Of a stretch of 33,041 bases of DNA, positions 1 to 7,967 are shown piece by piece. This stretch comes from Polaribacter sp. (lineage in GTDB: Bacteria > Bacteroidota > Bacteroidia > Flavobacteriales > Flavobacteriaceae). The translations under genes and the position numbers were made by a program. The notes under the pieces were generated by a model. It saw only the letters and a program-made list of their open reading frames with translations, was not told the origin of the DNA and searched no databases. Position 1 is the first letter of the stretch. Each line of letters opens with the position of its first letter. The stretch is from positions 1 through 33,041 of the forward strand of contig JAQWOW010000168.1 of the NCBI GenBank assembly GCA_029245665.1. The letters are read 5' to 3'.

Positions 1-2736
1 CCCTAGTAGTTTGCTTTCGTCAAAGTCAAAAGGATCAAAGTTAAAGGAGTTTCCAATTCTCTCTTGTTCATTCTCAACACTTAAAAAACTTTGATTGTAA
101 AATTTTGAAAGCACTTTTTTAATGCCTTTTTTGGAAGACCAAATTCTTGGATTTAAAGATAGAGACTGTGTTAGTTTTGCTCTTTGAGTAGCAATAAATT
201 GGATATTTGGTTTGGGCAAACGCAAATATTCTGCCTGATCCTGAAATTCTGCAATTTCAAATTCATCGAAATCTTTGATTCCGTCATTATTGTAATCAAT
301 CCAAGTGTAATATCCTAAACCAGGTTCTGTTTTTACATAAATATATTCTTGTCTAGACACGTTCCCTGAAGAGGTTTCATACACTGTTCCCAAATTGATA
401 AAACTATTAAATAGCTTCTGATTGTAGACAACTTTAGAGTTTAGAGATTTTTCAGAATTATTAGTAAACGTGTTTTCAGTAAGTCTATAATTTGCAAAAA
501 TATTTAAACTAGTTTGCTTGTTTTGAATTAATTTACTTTTTACATAGAATGTTTTTCTATTATTAATTTTTGTAAAAGTATTCAGTTTTATACTGTCATT
601 ACTTCTATAGTTAAAGCCAAATTTAGCAAAGACATTTGTGCTATCTCCAATTCCAAAATAGGCTTCATATTCTTTAAACCTGTGACTAGTATTGATATAC
701 TGCTGGGTATTATTATCTTTTCTACTATTGGTCTCAAAATTAAGAAAAGCGCCAACCCATTTTTTATTGAAATCTTGTTCCGCTTTCACTTTTGCAATTA
801 AAAAAGAGTTGTCTTCTGCTGTTGAAGTATTTTTTAAAAAGCTACTGTTTATTGAGAATAAAGTTTTTTTCATGGTTATTTTAGATTCTATTTCATGTTT
901 GTTACCTGAAAAAATATCTTTATAATTTAAGTTGTTAAATCGATATAAAATGGAACTATTTTTCTTGTTCTGAAGTGTTAATTCAGATTGAAAATAATTT
1001 TTAGTGGCATTATTTGTTAAAATGTTCCAATCTCGATTAAATTCAACAGGTTCCCAACCTTGTTCTGTTCTAAAATTTTGCTGAACATATTCATGAGAAA
1101 TCGTACTTTTTAATTGCCATTTTTTATCTATTAAAATCTGTTGCCATTTTAATTTTGAAGCAATTGCAAGATTGCCTCCATCATCTTTGGTAGAAAACAG
1201 ATTTGCATCATTATTACTGATTGCTATTTCTGAATTTACTTGCATTTTCTCGGTAAAATGGTAATTAGATTTTAAAATAAAAGTTTGTTGTTTGGTAGGT
1301 GGTGTTAGTCTAACAATTGGATTGTAATTTCCCAAATTTTCACCGACATAAACAAATACGTTTCCAAGAGCAGTGCTTCTATCTAATTTATAATCACCAC
1401 TATTTAAGCCTACATTTGTAAAGGTTACAAAATAGAGTTCATCATTTTCATTTTGTGAATATTCAAAAATGTTTGTTGAACCATTCATGACTTTTTTATA
1501 GAGTATTTTATTTTCATCATAAGTATCTATAAAAGCACTTTCTGCTGTCATTAAAGCACTATTGTTTCCGGCAGCAGCTAATTTATTTTTTTGAAGATCA
1601 GTTAAATTTTGCTGAAGAGGTTGATTTTTAGCATCACTTTCGCTATAAAAATACCCGCTAATATTTAATTTTTCACTTTTATAAACTGCTTCTTCATAGG
1701 TGAGAAATCGTGTGTAGTTTCTATCTGAATACTGAAACTCTACCGCTATTCTCATATCATTGGTAATGGGATAGGTAGTGTTGAATGTAATTTCAGCCAA
1801 ATTATAATCTATGGTATAGTCTTTGTTTTCACCGCGTTCTATTTGAATTCCGTTTATATACACTTTCTCGCTACCCGTAATAATTAATATTGCGGGTTCG
1901 TTACTTCTGCCATATATCTTATAGGGTCCTTGATTTCCTTCTTTACCAGTAACTTTGTACCTGTTAAATTTACCTCTAACAACTGCTCCAGAAGCTGCTA
2001 CTTTTAAATTTTTATTGACTTTTGCTTCTACTCTTAACCCTGCTATCTGTTTTGCAATAGGCATAAAGTAACTTTCTTGATTTTGAAGTGAAATATCTCC
2101 AGCTTTTATCCGCCAATTATCAGTATACATCTCTATAAAAATTCGATCGAAATCAGTAAATTTTTGAGAATATCCGTTTTCTTGAATGGGTATATTTGTA
2201 TCAAAAATATTGGCTCTTAAGGAAACATCTTTCGATATTTTTCCCGAGATTTCTAAATCTAATGCTGCATTTGTTACTGTATTTTGGTTGTTTCCCGATG
2301 TAATTCCTCTGCTGATGAAACCCTTGGTTTGTAGTCCTTCAAATAATTTTATTTCTGAAGTTTTTTTGTTGGTTGTTAAGCTATATAATTTCCCGGTATT
2401 TGAACCATTGGCAATGATCAATTTTTCATCAAACGGAGTGTAAGTTTTTGTAATAAAATGTGGAAGCTTAAAGTACTTTACAGTAATTTTAGCGTATTTT
2501 TTTGAGTTGATTATTAATATAGCATTGCTAAAGTCGACGTTGTATTCAGATTTAGGGATTACCTCTGAGGAAGTATTGAAAACTTTAAATTTATAAGGAT
2601 TGATTGCAACAGAATCTAATGGAACCGTATCTTTTTCAATAAAAATAGTTTTCACTCTGAAATCTTTAGATATAGTTTGAGATTGGATCGAAAATCCAAA
2701 AGTTAAAAACAATAAAAAAAGAAACCTTTTTTGCAT
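1..2736 (-). CDS. Large SprA-like outer-membrane protein, 3' end beyond window
   Basis: The minus strand is open for 912 codons from the ATG at 2736 to the left edge with no stop, so the C-terminus is missing. Residues 1-20 form a Sec signal peptide (MQKRF, a run of Phe/Leu, then SIQSQ). The rest is rich in Asn, Ser, Thr and aromatic residues in alternating patterns, as in outer-membrane beta-barrels. A segment near residues 290-330 (VYINGIQIERGENKDYTIDY) resembles a motif I know from SprA and other Bacteroidota surface proteins. Residues 814-825 (DYNNDGIKDFDE) fit an EF-hand-like calcium loop. It starts 59 bp downstream of the ogt stop on the same strand and could be read through from tatD-ogt, but a link in function is unclear. 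I place it in the cell envelope as a conserved flavobacterial protein of unknown function. Gliding or secretion roles are only suggested by the SprA resemblance. Confidence 0.8.
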   Translation of the reverse strand, partial: MQKRFLFLLFLTFGFSIQSQTISKDFRVKTIFIEKDTVPLDSVAINPYKFKVFNTSSEVIPKSEYNVDFSNAILIINSKKYAKITVKYFKLPHFITKTYTPFDEKLIIANGSNTGKLYSLTTNKKTSEIKLFEGLQTKGFISRGITSGNNQNTVTNAALDLEISGKISKDVSLRANIFDTNIPIQENGYSQKFTDFDRIFIEMYTDNWRIKAGDISLQNQESYFMPIAKQIAGLRVEAKVNKNLKVAASGAVVRGKFNRYKVTGKEGNQGPYKIYGRSNEPAILIITGSEKVYINGIQIERGENKDYTIDYNLAEITFNTTYPITNDMRIAVEFQYSDRNYTRFLTYEEAVYKSEKLNISGYFYSESDAKNQPLQQNLTDLQKNKLAAAGNNSALMTAESAFIDTYDENKILYKKVMNGSTNIFEYSQNENDELYFVTFTNVGLNSGDYKLDRSTALGNVFVYVGENLGNYNPIVRLTPPTKQQTFILKSNYHFTEKMQVNSEIAISNNDANLFSTKDDGGNLAIASKLKWQQILIDKKWQLKSTISHEYVQQNFRTEQGWEPVEFNRDWNILTNNATKNYFQSELTLQNKKNSSILYRFNNLNYKDIFSGNKHEIESKITMKKTLFSINSSFLKNTSTAEDNSFLIAKVKAEQDFNKKWVGAFLNFETNSRKDNNTQQYINTSHRFKEYEAYFGIGDSTNVFAKFGFNYRSNDSIKLNTFTKINNRKTFYVKSKLIQNKQTSLNIFANYRLTENTFTNNSEKSLNSKVVYNQKLFNSFINLGTVYETSSGNVSRQEYIYVKTEPGLGYYTWIDYNNDGIKDFDEFEIAEFQDQAEYLRLPKPNIQFIATQRAKLTQSLSLNPRIWSSKKGIKKVLSKFYNQSFLSVENEQERIGNSFNFDPFDFDESKLLG

Positions 2737-2741
2737 ATATA

Positions 2742-2753
2742 CTATACGTATAG
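2742..2753. repeat. 12-bp perfect palindrome before the outer-membrane protein start
   Basis: CTATACGTATAG is a perfect palindrome lying 5 nt upstream of the ATG at 2736. It could act as an operator or as a small hairpin at the ribosome entry site, or it could be chance in AT-rich DNA. No second copy was noticed in the window. Confidence 0.3.
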
Positions 2754-2795
2754 AACGTAAAAATAGTTTTTTAATATGTTAAAAAATTTATATTT

Positions 2796-3290
2796 TTAAA
2801 AAAGAGATTGTTGTTTTACTGGGTTTTCATGAGCTAATAACCATTTTTTTCTCCAAATTCCGCCAGCATACCCTGTTAAAGATCCATCGGAACCAATAAC
2901 TCTATGACAAGGAATTATAATCCAAAGTGGGTTTTTACCATTTGCAGAAGCAACTGCTCTTAGTGCCTTCACGTCACCCAAAGCTTTACTTTGTTCTAAA
3001 TAACTGGTTGTTTTACCGTAAGGAATTTTTAATAATTCTTTCCATACTTTTACTTGAAACGAGGTCCCTTTCGGATTTACAATCAAATTAAAACTTGCTC
3101 TTTCTCCTTTGAAATATTCTTTTAATTGAGAAACACATTCTTGCAAACACTCTGGGGTATCCATAGGTAGCTTTTCACCAGAAATAATATCGTCATCTAT
3201 GATAGAAACCTCCTGAACTCCATTTTTATCTCCAATAATTTTTGCAATACCAATGGGTGTTTTGCAATATGTAGTTTGTGCAGTTGTCAT
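2796..3290 (-). CDS. ogt: Methylated-DNA--[protein]-cysteine S-methyltransferase
   Basis: This is a suicide DNA-repair enzyme that moves the alkyl group from O6-alkylguanine (and O4-alkylthymine) to its own cysteine in the cytoplasm. The 164-residue protein has the usual Ogt length. The active-site signature IPCHRVIG covers residues 126-133, with Cys128 as acceptor. The preceding helix-turn-helix part (SFQVKVWKELLKIPYGKTTSY, starting near residue 77, with the RAVASANGKNP recognition helix near 111-121) is typical of the Ogt/MGMT C-terminal domain. There is no Ada-type N-terminal zinc domain. Its ATG overlaps the tatD stop by one base (TAATG), so the two genes are very probably translationally coupled. 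The pairing of two DNA-repair/nuclease genes is plausible but may simply be operon economy. Confidence 0.95.
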   Translation of the reverse strand: MTTAQTTYCKTPIGIAKIIGDKNGVQEVSIIDDDIISGEKLPMDTPECLQECVSQLKEYFKGERASFNLIVNPKGTSFQVKVWKELLKIPYGKTTSYLEQSKALGDVKALRAVASANGKNPLWIIIPCHRVIGSDGSLTGYAGGIWRKKWLLAHENPVKQQSLF

Positions 3291-4054
3291 TATATTTTAA
3301 AAACATCTTTCGAATTCTGAGTTGTAATTTCTGCAATTTCTTTGAAAGAAACTTGATAAATATCTACCAATTTATCAATGATATTTGTAATGTAAGAACT
3401 TTCGTTTCTTTTTCCTCTAAAAGGTGAGGGAGCTAAATATGGAGCATCGGTCTCTAATACAATATGTTTTAAATCTATTTCATGTAAAAATGTATCAATT
3501 TTTCCATTTTTAAAAGTAGCAACTCCACCAATTCCTAATTTCATATTGTATCTAATTGCTTTTTCAGCTTGCTCTTTTGTTCCAGTAAAACAGTGAAAAA
3601 TTCCATATAAGTCTTTCCCTTTCTCAGATTCTAACACTTCAAAAACTTCATCAAAAGCATCTCTACAATGAATAACAATAGGGAGGTTCTTTTCTTTTGC
3701 CCACTGTATTTGTGTTTTAAAAGCCTCTTGTTGTTGCGCTAAGAAACTTTGATCCCAATACAAATCGATTCCAATTTCGCCGATAGCAACAAATTCTTTT
3801 TTATCTATCCATTCTTTGACATGCGCCAATTCTTCTATATAATTATCTTTTACAGAAGTTGGATGCAAGCCCATCATTAAAAAGACATCAGCAGGGAAAT
3901 CTTTTTCTAGTTTCAGCATACTTTCTGTGTAAGAAGAATCTATTGCAGGAATAAAAAATCTTGAAACCCCTGCATTTTTTGCACGTTGAATCATTGCTGC
4001 TTGGTCTTCGTTAAACGCACTAGAATATAAATGAGTGTGAGTGTCTGTAATCAT
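3290..4054 (-). CDS. TatD family metal-dependent hydrolase (DNase)
   Basis: A TIM-barrel amidohydrolase-fold enzyme. Family members are Mg-dependent 3'-5' exonucleases active in DNA repair and RNA quality control. From the chosen ATG the protein has 254 residues. Metal-site motifs are in the expected order: DTHTHL (residues 4-9), GEIGID with Glu93, IVIHCRD with His129, FHCFTG with His154, and ETDAPYLAP with Asp203. The frame can be extended to a TTG at 4078, but ATG 4054 places the DTHTH motif right at the N-terminus, as in the family. The gene overlaps ogt by one base downstream. It is divergent from the helicase gene, 101 bp away. Exact substrate is not set by sequence. Confidence 0.93.
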   Translation of the reverse strand: MITDTHTHLYSSAFNEDQAAMIQRAKNAGVSRFFIPAIDSSYTESMLKLEKDFPADVFLMMGLHPTSVKDNYIEELAHVKEWIDKKEFVAIGEIGIDLYWDQSFLAQQQEAFKTQIQWAKEKNLPIVIHCRDAFDEVFEVLESEKGKDLYGIFHCFTGTKEQAEKAIRYNMKLGIGGVATFKNGKIDTFLHEIDLKHIVLETDAPYLAPSPFRGKRNESSYITNIIDKLVDIYQVSFKEIAEITTQNSKDVFKI

Positions 4055-4109
4055 TTGGTATATAAATTTCAAATGCAAAATTACTAAATATTCTTGCTGG
4101 AAATAGGTA

Positions 4110-4139
4110 TTGCTTCTCGTTTTATAAAATGTACCTTTG
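4110..4139 (+). promoter_or_regulatory. Bacteroidota-type promoter of the helicase gene
   Basis: TTG at 4110-4112, a 19-nt spacer and TACCTTTG at 4132-4139 match the Bacteroidota consensus (TTG, 17-23 nt, TAnnTTTG). Transcription would start near 4145, just upstream of the ATG at 4156. This argues against the upstream in-frame ATG at 4129, which lies inside the promoter. Confidence 0.65.
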
Positions 4140-4155
4140 CAAAAAAATAGTAAGA

Positions 4156-5505
4156 ATGACTTTTGAAGATTTAGGAATCTCTAATCAGTTACAATATGCG
4201 ATTGATGATTTGGGTTTTGTGAATGCAACACCCATTCAAGAACAGGCATTTTCTGTGGTAAGATCAGGGAGAGATGTTGTAGGAATTGCGCAAACAGGAA
4301 CAGGTAAAACCTTTGCGTATATGTTGCCTATTTTGCAGGACTTACCATTTTCTAAGCAACAACACCCAAGAGTACTGGTATTGGTGCCTACTCGTGAGTT
4401 GGTTTTGCAAGTAGTTCATGAAATTGAAAAACTATCAAAGTATATTAACACTCGTGTTTTAGGCGTGTATGGTGGTGCAAATATAAATACTCAAAAACAA
4501 TCAATTTTACAAGGGCAAGATATTATTGTTGCCACTCCAGGTCGCCTTTATGATTTGGCTTTGAGTAATGCTTTAAAATTAAAGTCCATTCAGAAGTTAG
4601 TGATTGATGAAGTTGATGTAATGTTAGATTTAGGGTTTCGCTTTCAGTTGATGAATATTTTTGATGTGATTCCTGAAAGAAGACAAAACGTTTTATTTTC
4701 GGCGACCATGACAGAAGATGTAGATGCATTAATTTATGATTTCTTTAAAAATCCTACCAAAATATCTGTAGCAGTTAGTGGAACACCACTAGATAATATA
4801 GAACAAGTTTCTTACCACATTCCTAACTTTTTTACCAAAGTTAATTTATTGAATCATCTTTTAAAAGACAAGCAAACTTTTCATAAAGTATTAATTTTTG
4901 TTGGGTTTAAAAGAAGTGCAGACTTGCTTTTTAAACATTTAGAAGTAGTTTTTGGAAGTGAAACTTGTGTGATTCACTCTAATAAAACACAGAATTACAG
5001 AATACGTTCTATCAGACAATTTGATGCGGGAAATAACCGAATTTTAGTGGCTACAGACGTAATGGCTCGTGGGTTGGATTTTGATGAAGTTTCTCATGTT
5101 ATCAATTTTGATACACCAGATTTTCCTGAAAACTATATGCACAGGATTGGTAGAACTGGTCGTGCAGAGAAAGCAGGAAAGACACTCCTTTTTTCAACAC
5201 AAAAAGAACGAGAGGCGAAAGCAAAAATTCAAGATTTAATGGATTATGAAATTCCTGTTTTAGAGCTTCCTGAAGAAGTTGAGATTTCTAAATTATTAAC
5301 GGAAGACGAACGCCCGAGAGAAGATCAAGGGATTTCTAAAAATAGAACTTCTTTAGAATATGTTCCAGGACCCGCTTTTCATGAAAAAAGTGAAAAAAAT
5401 AGTAAAACCAATCAAGGAGGGTCTTACAGAAGGGAAATTGCAAAAAAATACAAGAAACCAAAAACAAGAGGAGACAAGAATTATAACCGTAGAAATAAGA
5501 AATAA
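4156..5505 (+). CDS. DEAD-box ATP-dependent RNA helicase
   Basis: A 449-residue RNA helicase that probably remodels RNA in ribosome assembly or mRNA turnover. Motifs appear in order: Q motif (GFVNATPIQ, residues 20-28), motif I AQTGTGKT (45-52), PTREL (78-82), TPGR (127-130), motif II DEVD (151-154), SAT (182-184), ARGLDF (304-309) and HRIGRTGR (329-336). Motif II reads DEVD rather than DEAD, a variant that keeps the catalytic Asp-Glu and final Asp. The last 60 or so residues are a highly basic, low-complexity tail (KKYKKPKTRGDKNYNRRNKK region), typical for RNA binding. ATG 4156 is preferred over 4129 because of the promoter and because MTFEDLGI is the normal family start. The next gene begins 2 bp after the stop. 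Confidence 0.95.
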   Translation: MTFEDLGISNQLQYAIDDLGFVNATPIQEQAFSVVRSGRDVVGIAQTGTGKTFAYMLPILQDLPFSKQQHPRVLVLVPTRELVLQVVHEIEKLSKYINTRVLGVYGGANINTQKQSILQGQDIIVATPGRLYDLALSNALKLKSIQKLVIDEVDVMLDLGFRFQLMNIFDVIPERRQNVLFSATMTEDVDALIYDFFKNPTKISVAVSGTPLDNIEQVSYHIPNFFTKVNLLNHLLKDKQTFHKVLIFVGFKRSADLLFKHLEVVFGSETCVIHSNKTQNYRIRSIRQFDAGNNRILVATDVMARGLDFDEVSHVINFDTPDFPENYMHRIGRTGRAEKAGKTLLFSTQKEREAKAKIQDLMDYEIPVLELPEEVEISKLLTEDERPREDQGISKNRTSLEYVPGPAFHEKSEKNSKTNQGGSYRREIAKKYKKPKTRGDKNYNRRNKK

Positions 5506-5507
5506 CA

Positions 5508-5873
5508 ATGCAAATTTTAACAGCGCAAGAATTGCACAACTTGGCAATGAATATTGTTGGTGAGAAGCTCCGTGAAATGGGCTATGAATTCCAGGCAATA
5601 AATAGTCAGTTAAAAAGACATCCTCAGTTTGTTTTATTCAAAAAAGGAGAACCAACTATTTTTGTACTAGTAAAAGCAACTAATAATATTCAAAATTCAA
5701 ACGAATATGATGTACTTTGGATGGAAACTTTTAAAAACCATGCCAAAAAACAAAACGCAAAAGTTTGGTTTGCAGGTGTAGGAATCGCAAATGCAGAAAG
5801 TGTTGAAAGTCCTGTTTTTAAAGATCAACCTTATTATGTTGCGTTTGAAAATTTCATTAAAATTATAGAGTAG
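5508..5873 (+). CDS. Conserved small flavobacterial protein, function unknown
   Basis: A 121-residue soluble protein with no signal peptide or membrane segment. It begins with a helix (TAQELHNLAMNIVGEKL), followed by beta-strand-rich segments around FVLFKKGEPTIFVLVKA and AKVWFAGVGIANAE. The arrangement (helix, then strands with acidic and lysine residues) loosely recalls small PD-(D/E)xK nuclease-like folds, but I cannot point to a firm catalytic triad. From memory, similar short flavobacterial proteins are sometimes labelled Na+-NQR subunit F. Nothing here supports that: no 2Fe-2S cysteine cluster and no FAD or NADH domain. It starts 2 bp after the helicase stop, so it is co-transcribed with it and ends before the terminator at 5927. 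Confidence 0.75.
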   Translation: MQILTAQELHNLAMNIVGEKLREMGYEFQAINSQLKRHPQFVLFKKGEPTIFVLVKATNNIQNSNEYDVLWMETFKNHAKKQNAKVWFAGVGIANAESVESPVFKDQPYYVAFENFIKIIE

Positions 5874-5926
5874 GTTCTGTTGAATAATTTTTTTTAGTAA
5901 AGTCAGAACTTTACTTTCTAGTGAAT

Positions 5927-5961
5927 ACAAAAAAACCACTCAAAAAGAGTGGTTTTTTTGT
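5927..5961. terminator. Bidirectional intrinsic terminator
   Basis: A perfect 15-bp stem (arms 5927-5941 and 5947-5961) with an AAAAA loop sits between convergent genes. The core is CCACTC/GAGTGG flanked by seven A on the left and seven T on the right, so it has a U tract in both directions. It would stop the helicase operon on plus and the OmpA gene on minus. Confidence 0.9.
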
Positions 5962-5977
5962 GTGAAAAAATGTAGGA

Positions 5978-6826
5978 TTATTTAGAAGCATCTTGCTCTA
6001 ATAAATCGAAAAACTGATTTAATTTAGGCATGATAATAATTTTTGTTCTTCTGTTTTTGGCCTTATTTTGTGGTGTGTTATTTTCCGCTAAAGGAACATA
6101 TTGACTTCTCCCTGCTGCAATTAATCGATTTGGCTGAACACCAAATTTATATTGTAAAATTCGTGTAATTGAAGTTGCTCTTAAAGCAGATAAATCCCAA
6201 TTGTCTTGAATGATGTTTCTTTTAATTGGAGTCGCGTCTGTATGGCCTTCAATCATCACTTCCATTTCAGGCTGATCGTTTATAACTTTCGCAATTTTTT
6301 CTAAAATTGTATATGCATTGTCTGTTACATTATAACTTCCACTTTTAAATAACAGTTTGTCTGATATGGATATAAATACCACCGTTTTTTCAACATTTAC
6401 TTCAATATCTTTGTCTTGAATACCGTCTGTTAAATTTTGAGTTAAGTGATATTTAATAGCAAGGTTTAATGAGTCTTTTTGAGTCATTGCTTCTCTCACT
6501 CCATTGATATATTTGTCTTTCTCACTTAGTTGAGAAATAACATTTTTGATATTATCTGATGATGACTGTGTTAAAACAGTTAAATTTTCAACTTGTTTTA
6601 AAGCCGTTTTTTTATCTTCTTTTAATGCTTTTACTTGTTCTGTTAAAGTGAAAACTTTAGTGTCTTCTTTTTCTTTTTCGATGATACACTTTTGCAAATT
6701 AGTTTTTACATTTAGCAATTCTGTTTTAGTTTCATCATGCTTAGCTTGTAAAGCAACCAATTTTTTTTTTGCAACACACGAGCTCACTAAAATACCGGTT
6801 AATAAAAGTAGTGATGTTTTTTTCAT
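5978..6826 (-). CDS. OmpA-family outer-membrane lipoprotein
   Basis: From ATG 6826 the protein has 282 residues. An in-frame GTG at 6850 exists, but ATG 6826 starts a clean lipoprotein signal with lipobox LVSSC (Cys17). Residues 20-115 are rich in Lys, Glu, Gln and Leu with heptad character and probably form a coiled coil. The C-terminal OmpA/MotB peptidoglycan-binding domain follows, with VMIEGHTDATPI near 191-202, DLSALRA (211-217) and NRRTKI (258-263). The likely job is anchoring the outer membrane to peptidoglycan. The predicted lipid anchor replaces the OmpA beta-barrel. It is convergent with the helicase operon and divergent from the apbE gene. No partner secretion or motor genes are nearby. 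Confidence 0.9.
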   Translation of the reverse strand: MKKTSLLLLTGILVSSCVAKKKLVALQAKHDETKTELLNVKTNLQKCIIEKEKEDTKVFTLTEQVKALKEDKKTALKQVENLTVLTQSSSDNIKNVISQLSEKDKYINGVREAMTQKDSLNLAIKYHLTQNLTDGIQDKDIEVNVEKTVVFISISDKLLFKSGSYNVTDNAYTILEKIAKVINDQPEMEVMIEGHTDATPIKRNIIQDNWDLSALRATSITRILQYKFGVQPNRLIAAGRSQYVPLAENNTPQNKAKNRRTKIIIMPKLNQFFDLLEQDASK

Positions 6827-6896
6827 TTTTTTTAGTATTAAATTTAACACCCCAAATTTAGTAAATTGTATCTACAAAAAGAACGATTAATCATAC

Positions 6897-6924
6897 TTTG
6901 TGAAAATTTTATATATTATTTTTG
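6897..6924 (+). promoter_or_regulatory. Candidate promoter of the apbE gene
   Basis: TTTG at 6897-6900 and TATTTTTG at 6917-6924 are separated by 16 nt, slightly short of the consensus spacing. The ATG at 6944 follows 19 nt later. For the opposite OmpA gene a TAAATTTG lies at 6853-6860 on minus, but no well-spaced -33 element was found for it. Confidence 0.45.
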
Positions 6925-6943
6925 TCACTAAATTTTAAATGCA

Positions 6944-7936
6944 ATGTTTTTAAAAAAATACGCACCATTTATTATTATTCTATTAATTATTTTTTCTTGT
7001 TCTAAAGAAGCACAGAAGAGAAATTATACTTTAAAGGGATCTGTCTTTGGAACTTCATATAAAATAGTATATTTAAATGCTTCAAAAAACTATCAGAATT
7101 CTATAGATAGCTTATTTTTTCTAATGAATACTTCCTTGTCTACTTATATTCCTGTTTCGGGTATTTCTAAAATCAATAAAGGAGATACAACGGTTGTTGT
7201 TGATGATTTATTTTTAGAAGTTTTTGAAAAATCAAAAAAAATACATGGGGAAACGGATGGCTATTTTGATCCAACTGTTGGGAATCTAGTGAACGCTTGG
7301 GGGTTTGGCCCGAAAAAAGAAAAGAAAAATTTAACCGATTTAGAAGTAAAAGATCAAATGCAATTTGTAGGTTTGGAAAAGGTCGAAATAAAAAATAGAA
7401 AAGTTTTTAAAGAATTTCCTCAAATTTATTTAGATTTTAATTCTATTGCAAAAGGTTTTGGAATTGATGTTCTCGCTCGTTTTTTAAACAGTAAAAAAGT
7501 AAACAATTATTTAATTGAAATAGGAGGTGAAATTCGTACCAAAGGAACCAAAATGGACAATGTTCCTTGGGCTATAAAATTAGTTGATCCAATCGAAAAA
7601 GATCAATTTGATGGGTATAAAAATATAAACTTGTCTAATAAATCTATGGCTACATCTGGTAATTACAGAAAGTATAGATACTCCGAATCTGGACAAAAAT
7701 TTGTTCATACAATAAATCCAAAAACGGGCAAAGCTACAGAAAGCAATTTGTTAAGTGCTTCTGTAATTGCAAACCTAGATTGCGCTGATGTAGATGCTTA
7801 TGCAACAGCCTTTATGGCCATGGGCTTAAAAAAAACCATAGAATTTTTAGGGAAGCACAAAAATATAGATGCTATTTTATTGTTTACAGATGAAGAGGGT
7901 CATTTGAAAGAGTACAATACAACTACCTTTAACTAG
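6944..7936 (+). CDS. apbE: FAD:protein FMN transferase (ApbE family), lipoprotein
   Basis: The enzyme uses FAD to attach FMN covalently through a phosphoester to Thr or Ser of exported redox proteins such as Na+-NQR and RNF subunits. The 330-residue product has a lipoprotein signal peptide (hydrophobic residues 8-18, lipobox IFSC with Cys19), so it acts on the periplasmic side. ApbE signatures are present: LDFNSIAKGFGID near 165-177, EIGGEIRTKG, the MATSGNY segment, HTINPKTG and the metal-binding CADVDAYATAFMAMG near the C-terminus. In flavobacteria apbE often lies near nqr genes, but none is in this window, so its target must be encoded elsewhere. It is a single-gene unit between divergent ompA and the convergent methyltransferase. 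Confidence 0.93.
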   Translation: MFLKKYAPFIIILLIIFSCSKEAQKRNYTLKGSVFGTSYKIVYLNASKNYQNSIDSLFFLMNTSLSTYIPVSGISKINKGDTTVVVDDLFLEVFEKSKKIHGETDGYFDPTVGNLVNAWGFGPKKEKKNLTDLEVKDQMQFVGLEKVEIKNRKVFKEFPQIYLDFNSIAKGFGIDVLARFLNSKKVNNYLIEIGGEIRTKGTKMDNVPWAIKLVDPIEKDQFDGYKNINLSNKSMATSGNYRKYRYSESGQKFVHTINPKTGKATESNLLSASVIANLDCADVDAYATAFMAMGLKKTIEFLGKHKNIDAILLFTDEEGHLKEYNTTTFN

Positions 7937-7967
7937 TTTTTATTTCGATTTCATTGAAGAATTATTT

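Noticed and set aside
692..2443. Short plus-strand frames inside the large outer-membrane protein gene
   Set aside because: They lie antisense to a continuous 912-codon minus-strand frame with a signal peptide and conserved motifs.
5336..5598. Several overlapping short frames on both strands at the helicase 3' end
   Set aside because: They are shadows of the lysine-rich helicase tail and of the following small gene; the Phe/Leu-rich products are typical of the reverse of AAA/AAG codons.
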